Source: Megachile rotundata
Taxonomy: Eukaryota > Arthropoda > Insecta > Hymenoptera > Megachilidae
NCBI RefSeq assembly: GCF_050947335.1
Contig: NW_027474160.1
Location: forward strand, 1 to 64,000
Length of the DNA: 64,000 bases
Reading direction: 5' to 3'
This document shows positions 40,750 to 56,084 of the stretch, in pieces. Below the pieces are notes generated by a model. The model was given only the letters and a program-made list of their open reading frames with translations, was not told the DNA's origin and did no database searches. The translations under genes and the position numbers were made by a program. Numbering within the stretch: the stretch's first letter is position 1; each line of letters begins with the position of its first letter.

Positions 40750-42772
40750 AGTATAGTAATTGTAGTTCTATCGATCATTGAAGCATAATATGGCTAATAA
40801 TATGAGTTAGATTGATAATAATAAGAGTAATGAGTATAGTAATTGTAGTTCTATCGATCATATCTGCATAATATGGTTAATAATATGAGTTAGAATGATA
40901 ATAATAAGAGTAATAAGTATAGTAATTGTCGTTCTATCGATCATATCTGCATAATATGGTTAATAATATGAGTTAGATTGATAATAATAAGAGTAATGAG
41001 TATAGTAATTGTAGTTCTATCGATCATATCTGCATAATATGGTTAATAATATGAGTTAGAATGATAATAATAAGAGTAATAAGTATAGTAATTGTCGTTC
41101 TATCGATCATATCTGCATAATATGGTTAATAATATGAGTTAGATTGATAATAGTGAGTGTAATAAGTATAGTGAATGTCGTTCTATCGATCATATCAGCA
41201 TAATATGGGTAATAATATGAGTTGGATTGATAATAATAAGAGTAATGAGTATAGTAATTGTAGTTCTATCGACCATATAAGCATAATATGGCTAATAGCA
41301 TGAGTTAGATTGATAATAATAAGAGTAATGAGTATAGTAATTGTCGTTCTATCGATCATATCTGCATAATATGGTTAATAATATGAGTTAGATTGATAAT
41401 AGTGAGTGTAATAAATATAGTAATTGTCGCTCTATCGCTCATGTAATCACAATATGGCTAATAATATGAGTTAGATTGATAATAATAAGAGTAATAAGTA
41501 TAGTAATTGTCGTTCTATCGATCATATAAGCATAATATGGCTAATAATATGAGTTAGATTGATAATAATAAGTGTAATAAGTATAGTAATTGTCGTTCTA
41601 TCGATCATATAAGCATAATATGGCTAATAATATGAGTTAGATTGATAATAATAAGAGTAATGAGTATAGTAATTGTCGTTCTATCGATTATATAAGCATA
41701 ATATGGCTAATAATATGAGTTAGATTTATAATAATAAGAGTAATAAGTATAGTAATTGTCGTTCTATCGATCATATAAGCACAATATGGCTAATAATATG
41801 AGTTAGATTGATAATAATAAGAGTAATAAGTATAGTAATTGTCGTTCTATCGATCATATCTGCATAATATGGTTAATAATATGAGTTAGATTGATAATAG
41901 TGAGTGTAATAAATATAGTAATTGTCGTTCTATCGCTCATATAAGCACAATATGGCTAATAATATGAGTTAGATTGATAATAATAAGAGTAATAAGTATA
42001 GTAATTGTCGTTCTATCGATCATATAAGCATAATGTGGCTAATAATATGAGTTTGATTCATAATAATAAGAGTAATAAGTATAGTAATTGTCGTTCTATC
42101 GATCATATAAGCATAATATGGCTAATAATATGAGTTAGATTTATAATAATAAGAGTAATAAGTATAGTAATTGTCGTTCTATCGATCATATAAGCACAAT
42201 ATGGCTAATAATATGAGTTAGATTGATAATACTAAGAGTAGTGAGTATAGTAATTCTCATTCTATCGATCATATAAGCATAATATGGTTAATAATATGAG
42301 TTAGATTGATAATAGTGAGTGTAATACATATAGTAATTGTCGTTCTATCGCTCATATAAGCACAATATGGTTAATAATATGAGTTAGATTGATAATAATA
42401 AGAGTAATAAGTATAGTAATTGTCGTTCTATCGATCATATAAGCATAATATGGCTAATAATATGAGTTAGATTGATAATACTAAGGGTAGTGAGTATAGT
42501 AATTGTCGTTCTATCGATCATATGAGCATAATATGGCTAATAATATGAGTTAGATTGATAATAATAAGAGTAATGAGTATAGTAATTGTCGTTCTATCGA
42601 TCATATCTGCATAATATGGTTAATAATATGAGTTAGATTGATAATAGTGAGTGTAATAAATATAGTAATTGTCGTTCTATCGCTCATGTAATCACAATAT
42701 GGCTAATAATATGAGTTAGATTGATAATAATTAGAGTAATAAGTATAGTAATTGTCGTTCTATCGATCATAC
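40125..42772 (+). repeat. 2.65-kb segment duplicated 252 monomers away
   Basis: It matches 61,041-63,688 at 20,916 bp (252 x 83): GCATGC at 40,451 and 61,367, GTAATACATA at 42,321 and 63,237. Its first 1.77 kb (40,125-41,898) also matches 45,686-47,459 at 5,561 bp (67 monomers), for example CTATCGATTA at 41,681 and 47,242. The first CATTGAAGC variant of the window is near 40,777, and this variant is found only to the right of here. Confidence 0.85.
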
Positions 42773-43598
42773 AAGCATAATATGGCTAATAATATGAGTC
42801 AGATTGATAATAATAAGTGTAATAAGTATAGTAATTGTCGTTCTATCGATCATAATTGCATAATATGGTTAATAATATGAGTTAGATTGATAATAATAAA
42901 AGTAATGAGTATAGTAATTGTCGTACTATCGATCATATAAGCATAATATGGCTAATAATGTGAGTTAGATTGATAATAGTGAGTGCAATAAATATAGTAA
43001 TTGTCGTTCTATCGCTCATATAAGCATAATATGGCTAATAATGTGAGTTAGATTGATAATAGTGAGTGCAATAAATATAGTAATTGTCGTTCTATCGCTC
43101 ATATAAGCACAATATGGCTAATAATATGAGTTAGATTGATAATAATAAGAGTAATAAGTATAGTAATAGTCGTTCTATCGATCATATAAGCAGAATATGG
43201 CTAATAATATGAGTTAGATTGATAATAATAAGTGTAATAAGTATAGTAATTGTCGGTCTATCGATCATATCTGCATAATATGGTTAATTATATGAGTTAG
43301 ATTGGTAATAGTGAGTGTAATAAATATAGTAATTGTCGTTCTATCGCTCATATAAGCACAATGTGGCTAATAATATGAGTTAGATTGATAATAATAAGAG
43401 TAGTAAGTATAGTAATTGTCGTTCTATCGATAATATAAGCATAATATGGCTAATAATATGAGTTAGATTGATAATACTAAGGGTAGTGAGTATAGTAATT
43501 CTCGTTCTATCGATCATATAAGCATAATATGGCTAATAATATGAGTTAGATTGATAATAATAACAGTAATAAGTATAGTAATTATCGTTCTATCGATA
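42773..43598 (+). repeat. 8-monomer-type monomers with AATTATATGAG variant
   Basis: A short run with GATCATAATTGC, CGTACTATCG, two consecutive GTGCAATAAA monomers near 42,984 and 43,066, GCAGAATATGG and CGGTCTATCG. The two adjacent GTGCAATAAA copies, one monomer apart, are unusual; elsewhere this marker is separated by eight or more monomers. The related run near 54.3-54.7 kb carries the same AATTATATGAG and CAATGTGGC variants. Confidence 0.7.
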
Positions 43599-46500
43599 AT
43601 ATAAGCATAATATGGCTAATAATATGAGTTAGATTGATAATACTAAGGGTAGTGAGTATAGTAATTGTCGTTCTATCGATCATATAAGCATAATATGGCT
43701 AATAGCATGAGTTAGATTGATAATAATAAGAGTAATGAGTATAGTAATTGTAGTTCTATCGATCATTGAAGCATAATATGGCTAATAATATGAGTTAGAT
43801 TGATAATAATAAGAGTAATGAGTATAGTAATTGTAGTTCTATCGATCATATCTGCATAATATGGTTAATAATATGAGTTAGAATGATAATAATAAGAGTA
43901 ATAAGTATAGTAATTGTCGTTCTATCGATCATATCTGCATAATATGGTTAATAATATGAGTTAGATTGATAATAATAAGAGTAATGAGTATAGTAATTGT
44001 AGTTCTATCGATCATATCTGCATAATATGGTTAATAATATGAGTTAGAATGATAATAATAAGAGTAATAAGTATAGTAATTGTCGTTCTATCGATCATAT
44101 CTGCATAATATGGTTAATAATATGAGTTAGATTGATAATAGTGAGTGTAATAAGTATAGTGAATGTCGTTCTATCGATCATATCAGCATAATATGGGTAA
44201 TAATATGAGTTGGATTGATAATAATAAGAGTAATGAGTATAGTAATTGTAGTTCTATCGATCATATAAGCATAATATGGCTAATAGCATGAGTTAGATTG
44301 ATAATAATAAGAGTAATGAGTATAGTAATTGTCGTTCTATCGATCATATCTGCATAATATGGTTAATAATATGAGTTAGATTGATAATAGTGAGTGTAAT
44401 AAATATAGTAATTGTCGCTCTATCGCTCATGTAATCACAATATGGCTAATAATATGAGTTAGATTGATAATAATAAGAGTAATAAGTATAGTAATTGTCG
44501 TTCTATCGATCATATAAGCATAATATGGCTAATAATATGAGTTAGATTGATAATAATAAGTGTAATAAGTATAGTAATTGTCGTTCTATCGATCATATCT
44601 GCATAATATGGTTAATAATATGAGTTAGATTGATAATAGTGAGTGTAATAAATATAGTAATTGTCGTTCTATCGCCCATATAAGCACAATATGGCTAATA
44701 ATATGAGTTAGATTGATAATAATAAGAGTAATAAGTATAGTAATTGTCGTTCTATCGATCATATAAGCATAATGTGGCTAATAATATGAGTTTGATTCAT
44801 AATAATAAGAGTAATAAGTATAGTAATTGTCGTTCTATCGATCATATAAGCATAATATGGCTAATAATATGAGTTAGATTTATAATAATAAGAGTAATAA
44901 GTATAGTAATTGTCGTTCTATCGATCATATAAGCACAATATGGCTAATAATATGAGTTAGATTGATAATACTAAGAGTAGTGAGTATAGTAATTCTCATT
45001 CTATCGATCATATAAGCATAATATGGTTAATAATATGAGTTAGATTGATAATAGTGAGTGTAATACATATAGTAATTGTCGTTCTATCGCTCATATAAGC
45101 GCAATATGGTTAATAATATGAGTTAGATTGATAATAATAAGAGTAATAAGTATAGTAATTGTCGTTCTATCGATCATATAAGCATAATATGGCTAATAAT
45201 ATGAGTTAGATTGATAATAATAACAGTAATAAGTATAGTAATTATCGTTCTATCGATAATATAAGCATAATATGGCTAATAATATGAGTTAGATTGATAA
45301 TACTAAGGGTAGTGAGTATAGTAATTGTCGTTCTATCGATCATATGAGCATAATATGGCTAATAATATGAGTTAGATTGATAATAATAAGAGTAATGAGT
45401 ATAGTAATTGTCGTTCTATCGATCATATCTGCATAATATGGTTAATAATATGAGTTAGATTGATAATAGTGAGTGTAATAAATATAGTAATTGTCGTTCT
45501 ATCGCTCATGTAATCACAATATGGCTAATAATATGAGTTAGATTGATAATAATTAGAGTAATAAGTATAGTAATTGTCGTTCTATCGATCATACAAGCAT
45601 AATATGGCTAATAATATGAGTTAGATTGATAATAATAAGTGTAATAAGTATAGTAATTGTCGTTCTATCGATCATAATTGCATAATATGGTTAATAATAT
45701 GAGTTAGATTGATAATAGTGAGTGTAATAAATATAGTAATTGTCGTTCTATCGCTCATATAACCATAATATGGCTAATAGCATGAGTTGGATTGATAATA
45801 ATAAGAGTAATGAGTATAGTAATTGTCGTTCTATCGATCATATCTGCATAATATGGTTAATAATATGAGTTAGATTGATAATAGTGAGTGTAATAAATAT
45901 AGTAATTGTCGTTCTATCGCTCATATTAGCACAATATGGCTAATAACATGAGTTAGATTGATAATAATAAGAGTAGTAACTATAGTAATTGTCGTTCTAT
46001 CGATCGTATAAGCATGCAATGGTTAATAATATGAGTTAGATTGATAATAATAACAGTAATAAGTATAGTAATTGTCGTTCTATCGATAATATAAGCATAA
46101 TATGGCTAATAATATGAGTTAGATTGATAATACTAAGAGTAGTGAGTATAGTAATTGTCGTTCTCTCGATCATATAAGCATAATATGGCTAATAATATGA
46201 GTTAGATTGATAATACTAAGAGTAGTGAGTACAGTAATTCTCGTTCTATCGATCATATAAGCATAATATGGCTAATAATATGAGTTAGATTGATAATAAT
46301 AAGAGTAATGAGTATAGTAATTGTAGTTCTATCGATCATTGAAGCATAATATGGCTAATAATATGAGTTAGATTGATAATAATAAGAGTAATGAGTATAG
46401 TAATTGTAGTTCTATCGATCATATCTGCATAATATGGTTAATAATATGAGTTAGAATGATAATAATAAGAGTAATAAGTATAGTAATTGTCGTTCTATCG

Positions 46501-47459
46501 ATCATATCTGCATAATATGGTTAATAATATGAGTTAGATTGATAATAATAAGAGTAATGAGTATAGTAATTGTAGTTCTATCGATCATATCTGCATAATA
46601 TGGTTAATAATATGAGTTAGAATGATAATAATAAGAGTAATAAGTATAGTAATTGTCGTTCTATCGATCATATCTGCATAATATGGTTAATAATATGAGT
46701 TAGATTGATAATAGTGAGTGTAATAAGTATAGTGAATGTCGTTCTATCGATCATATCAGCATAATATGGGTAATAATATGAGTTGGATTGATAATAATAA
46801 GAGTAATGAGTATAGTAATTGTAGTTCTATCGACCATATAAGCATAATATGGCTAATAGCATGAGTTAGATTGATAATAATAAGAGTAATGAGTATAGTA
46901 ATTGTCGTTCTATCGATCATATCTGCATAATATGGTTAATAATATGAGTTAGATTGATAATAGTGAGTGTAATAAATATAGTAATTGTCGCTCTATCGCT
47001 CATGTAATCACAATATGGCTAATAATATGAGTTAGATTGATAATAATAAGAGTAATAAGTATAGTAATTGTCGTTCTATCGATCATATAAGCATAATATG
47101 GCTAATAATATGAGTTAGATTGATAATAATAAGTGTAATAAGTATAGTAATTGTCGTTCTATCGATCATATAAGCATAATATGGCTAATAATATGAGTTA
47201 GATTGATAATAATAAGAGTAATGAGTATAGTAATTGTCGTTCTATCGATTATATAAGCATAATATGGCTAATAATATGAGTTAGATTTATAATAATAAGA
47301 GTAATAAGTATAGTAATTGTCGTTCTATCGATCATATAAGCACAATATGGCTAATAATATGAGTTAGATTGATAATAATAAGAGTAATAAGTATAGTAAT
47401 TGTCGTTCTATCGATCATATCTGCATAATATGGTTAATAATATGAGTTAGATTGATAAT
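43599..47459 (+). repeat. 3.86-kb segment duplicated 185 monomers away, left copy
   Basis: It matches 58,954-62,814 at 15,355 bp (185 x 83). Markers: AATAGCATGA at 43,701 and 59,056, ATCGCCCATA at 44,671 and 60,026, GTAATAC at 45,060 and 60,415, GCATGC at 46,012 and 61,367, CTATCGATTA at 47,242 and 62,597. I noticed only two differences over 3.86 kb: AATAATGAGAG near 59,413 in the right copy, and GCGCAATATGG near 45,100 in the left copy. That is the longest near-identical non-adjacent pair I found. Confidence 0.88.
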
Positions 47460-50400
47460 AATAAGAGTAATGAGTATAGTAATTGTCGTTCTATCGATCA
47501 TATCTGCATAATATGGTTAATAATATGAGTTAGATTGATAATAGTGAGTGTAATAAATATAGTAATTGTCGCTCTATCGCTCATGTAATCACAATATGGC
47601 TAATAATATGAGTTAGATTGATAATAATAAGAGTAATAAGTATAGTAATTGTCGTTCTATCGATCATATAAGCATAATATGGCTAATAATATGAGTTAGA
47701 TTGATAATAATAAGTGTAATAAGTATAGTAATTGTCGTTCTATCGATCATATAAGCATAATATGGCTAATAATATGAGTTAGATTGATAATAATAAGAGT
47801 AATGAGTATAGTAATTGTCGTTCTATCGATTATATAAGCATAATATGGCTAATAATATGAGTTAGATTTATAATAATAAGAGTAATAAGTATAGTAATTG
47901 TCGTTCTATCGATCATATAAGCACAATATGGCTAATAATATGAGTTAGATTGATAATAATAAGAGTAATAAGTATAGTAATTGTCGTTCTATCGATCATA
48001 TCTGCATAATATGGTTAATAATATGAGTTAGATTGATAATAGTGAGTGTAATAAATATAGTAATTGTCGCTCTATCGCTCATGTAATCACAATATGGCTA
48101 ATAATATGAGTTAGATTGATAATAATAAGAGTAATAAGTATAGTAATTGTCGTTCTATCGATCATATAAGCATAATATGGCTAATAATATGAGTTAGATT
48201 GATAATAATAAGTGTAATAAGTATAGTAATTGTCGTTCTATCGATCATATCTGCATAATATGGTTAATAATATGAGTTAGATTGATAATAGTGAGTGTAA
48301 TAAATATAGTAATTGTCGTTCTATCGCCCATATAAGCACAATATGGCTAATAATATGAGTTAGATTGATAATAATAAGAGTAATAAGTATAGTAATTGTC
48401 GTTCTATCGATCATATAAGCATAATGTGGCTAATAATATGAGTTTGATTCATAATAATAAGAGTAATAAGTATAGTAATTGTCGTTCTATCGATCATATA
48501 AGCATAATATGGCTAATAATATGAGTTAGATTTATAATAATAAGAGTAATAAGTATAGTAATTGTCGTTCTATCGATCATATAAGCACAATATGGCTAAT
48601 AATATGAGTTAGATTGATAATACTAAGAGTAGTGAGTATAGTAATTCTCATTCTATCGATCATATAAGCATAATATGGTTAATAATATGAGTTAGATTGA
48701 TAATAGTGAGTGTAATACATATAGTAATTGTCGTTCTATCGCTCATATAAGCACAATATGGTTAATAATATGAGTTAGATTGATAATAATAAGAGTAATA
48801 AGTATAGTAATTGTCGTTCTATCGATCATATAAGCATTATATGGCTAATAATATGAGTTAGATTGATAATAATAACAGTAATAAGTATAGTAATTATCGT
48901 TCTATCGATAATATAAGCATAATATGGCTAATAATATGAGTTAGATTGATAATACTAAGGGTAGTGAGTATAGTAATTGTCGTTCTATCGATCATATGAG
49001 CATAATATGGCTAATAATATGAGTTAGATTGATAATAATAAGAGTAATGAGTATAGTAATTGTCGTTCTATCGATCATATCTGCATAATATGGTTAATAA
49101 TATGAGTTAGATTGATAATAGTGAGTGTAATAAATATAGTAATTGTCGTTCTATCGCTCATGTAATCACAATATGGCTAATAATATGAGTTAGATTGATA
49201 ATAATTAGAGTAATAAGTATAGTAATTGTCGTTCTATCGATCATACAAGCATAATATGGCTAATAATATGAGTTAGATTGATAATAATAAGTGTAATAAG
49301 TATAGTAATTGTCGTTCTATCGATCATAATTGCATAATATGGTTAATAATATGAGTTAGATTGATAATAATAAGAGCAATGAGTATAGTAATTGTCGTAC
49401 TATCGATCATATAAGCATAATATGGCTAATAATATGAGTTAGATTGATAATAATAAGAGTAATGAGTATAGTAATTGTAGTTCTATCGATCATTGAAGCA
49501 TAATATGGCTAATAGCATGAGTTAGATTGATAATAATAAGAGTAATGAGTATAGTAATTGTCGTTCAATCGATCATATCTGCATAATATGGTTAATAATA
49601 TGAGTTAGATTGATAATAGTGAGTGTAATAAATATAGTAATTGTCATTGTATCGCTCATGTAATCACAATATGGCTAATAATATGAGTTAGATTGATAAT
49701 AATAACAGTAATAAGTATAGTAATTGTCGTTCTATCGATCATATAAGCATAATATGGCTAATAATATGAGTTAGATTGATAATACTAAGAGTAGTGAGTA
49801 TAGTAATTGTCGTTCTCTCGATCATATAAGCATAATATGGCTCATAATATGAGTTAGATTGATAATACTAAGAGTAGTGAGTACAGTAATTCTCGTTCTA
49901 TCGATCATATAAGCATAATATGGCTAATAATATGAGTTAGATTGATAATAATAAGAGTAATGAGTATAGTAATTGTAGTTCTATCGATCATTGAAGCATA
50001 ATATGGCTAATAATATGAGTTAGATTGATAATAATAAGAGTAATGAGTATAGTAATTGTAGTTCTATCGATCATATCTGCATAATATGGTTAATAATATG
50101 AGTTAGAATGATAATAATAAGAGTAATAAGTATTGTAATTGTCGTTCTATCGATTATATCTGCATAATATGGTTAATAATATGAGTTACATTGATAATAA
50201 TAAGAGTAATGAGTATAGTAATTGTCGTTCTATCGATGATATCTGCATAATATGGTTAATAATATGAGTTAGATTGATAATAGTGAGTGTAATAAATATA
50301 GTAATTGTCGTTCTATCGCTCATGTAATCACAATATGGCTAATAATATGAGTTAGATTGATAATAATCAGAGTAATAAGTATAGTAATTGTCGTTCTATC

Positions 50401-53400
50401 GATCATACAAGCATAATATGGCTAATAATATGAGTTAGATTGATAATAATAAGTGTAATAAGTATAGTAATTGTCGTTCTATCGATCATAATTGCATAAT
50501 ATGGTTAATAATATGAGTTAGATTGATAATAATAAGAGCAATGAGTATAGTAATTGTCGTACTATCGATCATATAAGCATAATATGGCTAATACTATGAG
50601 TTAGATTGATAATAATAAGTGTAAAAAGTATAGTAATTGTCGTTCGATCGATCATATCTGCATAATATGGTTAATAATATGAGTTAGATTGATAATAATA
50701 AGAGTAATGAGTATAGTAATTGTCGTACTATCGATCATATAAGCATAATATGGCTAATAATGTGAGTTAGATTGATAATAGTGAGTGCAATAAATATAGT
50801 AATTGTCGTTCTATCGCTCATATAAGCACAATATGGCTAATAATATGAGTTAGATTGATAATAATAAGAGTAATAAGTATAGTAATAGTCGTTCTATCGA
50901 TCATATAAGCAGAATATGGCTAATAATATGAGTTAGATTGATAATAATAAGAGTAATAAGTATAGTAATTGTCGTTCTATCGATCATATCTGCATAATAT
51001 GGTTAATAATATGAGTTAGATTGATAATAATAAGAGTAATGAGTATAGTAATTGTCGTTCTATCGATCATATCTGCATAATATGGTTAATAATATGAGTT
51101 AGATTGATAATAGTGAGTGTAATAAATATAGTAATTGTCGCTCTATCGCTCATGTAATCACAATATGGCTAATAATATGAGTTAGATTGATAATAATAAG
51201 AGTAATAAGTATAGTAATTGTCGTTCTATCGATCATATAAGCATAATATGGCTAATAATATGAGTTAGATTGATAATAATAAGTGTAATAAGTATAGTAA
51301 TTGTCGTTCTATCGATCATATAAGCATAATATGGCTAATAATATGAGTTAGATTGATAATAATAAGAGTAATGAGTATAGTAATTGTCGTTCTATCGATT
51401 ATATAAGCATAATATGGCTAATAATATGAGTTAGATTTATAATAATAAGAGTAATAAGTATAGTAATTGTCGTTCTATCGATCATATAAGCACAATATGG
51501 CTAATAATATGAGTTAGATTGATAATAATAAGAGTAATAAGTATAGTAATTGTCGTTCTATCGATCATATCTGCATAATATGGTTAATAATATGAGTTAG
51601 ATTGATAATAGTGAGTGTAATAAATATAGTAATTGTCGCTCTATCGCTCATGTAATCACAATATGGCTAATAATATGAGTTAGATTGATAATAATAAGAG
51701 TAATAAGTATAGTAATTGTCGTTCTATCGATCATATAAGCATAATATGGCTAATAATATGAGTTAGATTGATAATAATAAGTGTAATAAGTATAGTAATT
51801 GTCGTTCTATCGATCATATCTGCATAATATGGTTAATAATATGAGTTAGATTGATAATAGTGAGTGTAATAAATATAGTAATTGTCGTTCTATCGCCCAT
51901 ATAAGCACAATATGGCTAATAATATGAGTTAGATTGATAATAATAAGAGTAATAAGTATAGTAATTGTCGTTCTATCGATCATATAAGCATAATGTGGCT
52001 AATAATATGAGTTTGATTCATAATAATAAGAGTAATAAGTATAGTAATTGTCGTTCTATCGATCATATAAGCATAATATGGCTAATAATATGAGTTAGAT
52101 TTATAATAATAAGAGTAATAAGTATAGTAATTGTCGTTCTATCGATCATATAAGCACAATATGGCTAATAATATGAGTTAGATTGATAATACTAAGAGTA
52201 GTGAGTATAGTAATTCTCATTCTATCGATCATATAAGCATAATATGGTTAATAATATGAGTTAGATTGATAATAGTGAGTGTAATACATATAGTAATTGT
52301 CGTTCTATCGCTCATATAAGCACAATATGGTTAATAATATGAGTTAGATTGATAATAATAAGAGTAATAAGTATAGTAATTGTCGTTCTATCGATCATAT
52401 AAGCATTATATGGCTAATAATATGAGTTAGATTGATAATAATAACAGTAATAAGTATAGTAATTATCGTTCTATCGATAATATAAGCATAATATGGCTAA
52501 TAATATGAGTTAGATTGATAATACTAAGGGTAGTGAGTATAGTAATTGTCGTTCTATCGATCATATGAGCATAATATGGCTAATAATATGAGTTAGATTG
52601 ATAATAATAAGAGTAATGAGTATAGTAATTGTCGTTCTATCGATCATATCTGCATAATATGGTTAATAATATGAGTTAGATTGATAATAGTGAGTGTAAT
52701 AAATATAGTAATTGTCGTTCTATCGCTCATGTAATCACAATATGGCTAATAATATGAGTTAGATTGATAATAATTAGAGTAATAAGTATAGTAATTGTCG
52801 TTCTATCGATCATACAAGCATAATATGGCTAATAATATGAGTTAGATTGATAATAATAAGTGTAATAAGTATAGTAATTGTCGTTCTATCGATCATAATT
52901 GCATAATATGGTTAATAATATGAGTTAGATTGATAATAATAAGAGCAATGAGTATAGTAATTGTCGTACTATCGATCATATAAGCATAATATGGCTAATA
53001 ATATGAGTTAGATTGATAATAATAAGAGTAATGAGTATAGTAATTGTAGTTCTATCGATCATTGAAGCATAATATGGCTAATAGCATGAGTTAGATTGAT
53101 AATAATAAGAGTAATGAGTATAGTAATTGTCGTTCAATCGATCATATCTGCATAATATGGTTAATAATATGAGTTAGATTGATAATAGTGAGTGTAATAA
53201 ATATAGTAATTGTCATTGTATCGCTCATGTAATCACAATATGGCTAATAATATGAGTTAGATTGATAATAATAACAGTAATAAGTATAGTAATTGTCGTT
53301 CTATCGATCATATAAGCATAATATGGCTAATAATATGAGTTAGATTGATAATACTAAGAGTAGTGAGTATAGTAATTGTCGTTCTCTCGATCATATAAGC

Positions 53401-54527
53401 ATAATATGGCTCATAATATGAGTTAGATTGATAATACTAAGAGTAGTGAGTACAGTAATTCTCGTTCTATCGATCATATAAGCATAATATGGCTAATAAT
53501 ATGAGTTAGATTGATAATAATAAGAGTAATGAGTATAGTAATTGTAGTTCTATCGATCATTGAAGCATAATATGGCTAATAATATGAGTTAGATTGATAA
53601 TAATAAGAGTAATGAGTATAGTAATTGTAGTTCTATCGATCATATCTGCATAATATGGTTAATAATATGAGTTAGAATGATAATAATAAGAGTAATAAGT
53701 ATTGTAATTGTCGTTCTATCGATTATATCTGCATAATATGGTTAATAATATGAGTTACATTGATAATAATAAGAGTAATGAGTATAGTAATTGTCGTTCT
53801 ATCGATCATATCTGCATAATATGGTTAATAATATGAGTTAGATTGATAATAGTGAGTGTAATAAATATAGTAATTGTCGTTCTATCGCTCATGTAATCAC
53901 AATATGGCTAATAATATGAGTTAGATTGATAATAATCAGAGTAATAAGTATAGTAATTGTCGTTCTATCGATCATACAAGCATAATATGGCTAATAATAT
54001 GAGTTAGATTGATAATAATAAGTGTAATAAGTATAGTAATTGTCGTTCTATCGATCATAATTGCATAATATGGTTAATAATATGAGTTAGATTGATAATA
54101 ATAAGAGCAATGAGTATAGTAATTGTCGTACTATCGATCATATAAGCATAATATGGCTAATACTATGAGTTAGATTGATAATAATAAGTGTAAAAAGTAT
54201 AGTAATTGTCGTTCGATCGATCATATCTGCATAATATGGTTAATAATATGAGTTAGATTGATAATAATAAGAGTAATGAGTATAGTAATTGTCGTACTAT
54301 CGATCATATAAGCATAATATGGCTAATAATGTGAGTTAGATTGATAATAGTGAGTGCAATAAATATAGTAATTGTCGTTCTATCGCTCATATAAGCACAA
54401 TATGGCTAATAATATGAGTTAGATTGATAATAATAAGAGTAATAAGTATAGTAATAGTCGTTCTATCGATCATATAAGCAGAATATGGCTAATAATATGA
54501 GTTAGATTGATAATAATAAGTGTAATA
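47390..54527 (+). repeat. 43-monomer (3,569-bp) higher-order repeat, two tandem copies
   Basis: Copies run 47,390-50,958 and 50,959-54,527. Markers at 3,569 bp: GTAATACATA at 48,712 and 52,281, TTGTCATTGT at 49,641 and 53,210, TAATAATCAG at 50,361 and 53,930. GGCTCATAAT is at 49,840 and 53,409, and CATTATATGG is in both. The one difference I noticed is GATGATATCTGC near 50,236 against GATCATATCTGC in copy 2. The copies lie end to end, and the first starts a little left of where the 185-monomer duplicate ends. Near-identity over 3.5 kb means either a very recent duplication or an assembly duplication. Confidence 0.92.
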
Positions 54528-56084
54528 AGTATAGTAATTGTCGGTCTATCGATCATATCTGCATAATATGGTTAATTATATGAGTTAGATTGATAATAGT
54601 GAGTGTAATAAATATAGTAATTGTCGTTCTATCGCTCATATAAGCACAATGTGGCTAATAATATGAGTTAGATTGATAATAATAAGAGTAGTAAGTATAG
54701 TAATTGTCGTTCTATCGATAATATAAGCATAATATGGCTAATAATATGAGTTAGATTGATAATACTAAGGGTAGTGAGTATAGTAATTCTCGTTCTATCG
54801 ATCATATAAGCATAATATGGCTAATAATATGAGTTAGATTGGTAATAATAACAGTAATAAGTATAGTAATTATCGTTCTATCGATAATATAAGCATAATA
54901 TGGCTAATAATATGAGTTAGATTGATAATACTAAGGGTAGTGAGTATAGTAATTGTCGTTCTATCGATCATATGAGCATAATATGGCTAATAATATGAGT
55001 TAGATTGATAATAATAAGAGTAATGAGTATAGTAATTGTAGTTCTATCGATCATATCTGCATAATATGGTTAATAATATGAGTTAGAATGATAATAATAA
55101 GAGTAATAAGTATTGTAATTGTCGTTCTATCGATTATATCTGCATAATATGGTTAATAATATGAGTTAGATTGATAATAATAAGAGTAATGAGTATAGTA
55201 ATTGTCGTTCTATCGATCATATCTGCATAATATGGTTAATAATATGAGTTAGAATGATAATAATAAGAGTAATAAGTATAGTAATTGTCGTTCTATCGAT
55301 CATATCTGCATAATATGGTTAATAATATGAGTTAGATTGATAATAGTGAGTGTAATAAGTATAGTGAATGTCGTTCTATCTATCATATCAGCATAATATG
55401 GGTAATAATATGAGTTGGATTGATAATAATAAGAGTAATGAGTATAGTAATTGTCGTTCGATCGCTCATATAAGCACAATGTGGCTAATAATATGAGTTA
55501 GATTGATAATAATAAGAGTAGTAAGTATAGTAATTGTCGTTCTATCGATAATATAAGCATAATATGGCTAATAATATGAGTTAGATTGATAATACTAAGG
55601 GTAGTGAGTATAGTAATTCTCGTTCTATCGATCATATAAGCATAATATGGCTAATAATATGAGTTAGATTGATAATAATAACAGTAATAAGTATAGTAAT
55701 TATCGTTCTATCGATAATATAAGCATAATATGGCTAATAATATGAGTTAGATTGATAATACTAAGGGTAGTGAGTATAGTAATTGTCGTTCTATCGATCA
55801 TATGAGCATAATATGGCTAATAATATGAGTTAGATTGATAATAATAAGAGTAATGAGTATAGTAATTGTAGTTCTATCGATCATATCTGCATAATATGGT
55901 TAATAATATGAGTTAGAATGATAATAATAAGAGTAATAAGTATTGTAATTGTCGTTCTATCGATTATATCTGCATAATATGGTTAATAATATGAGTTAGA
56001 TTGATAATAATAAGAGTAATGAGTATAGTAATTGTCGTTCTATCGATCATATCTGCATAATATGGTTAATAATATGAGTTAGAT
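54528..56084 (+). repeat. 10-monomer (830-bp) offset duplication
   Basis: The stretch 54,631-55,254 matches 55,461-56,084 at 830 bp. The marker CAATGTGGCTAATA is at 54,649 and 55,479, followed in both by AGTAGTAAG, an AAGGGTAGTGAG monomer and an AATTATCG monomer. Copy 1 has ATTGGTAATA near 54,839 where copy 2 has ATTGATAATA. Copy 2 starts with TTCGATCGCTC where copy 1 has TCTATCGCTC. Confidence 0.82.

Noticed and set aside
49840..53418. GGCTCATAAT at 49,840 and 53,409 as copies of the left-end variant at 1,202
   Set aside because: The left-end monomers carry GCACAATATGG before it, while these carry GCATAATATGG in a TCTCGATC monomer. An independent mutation is as likely as common descent.
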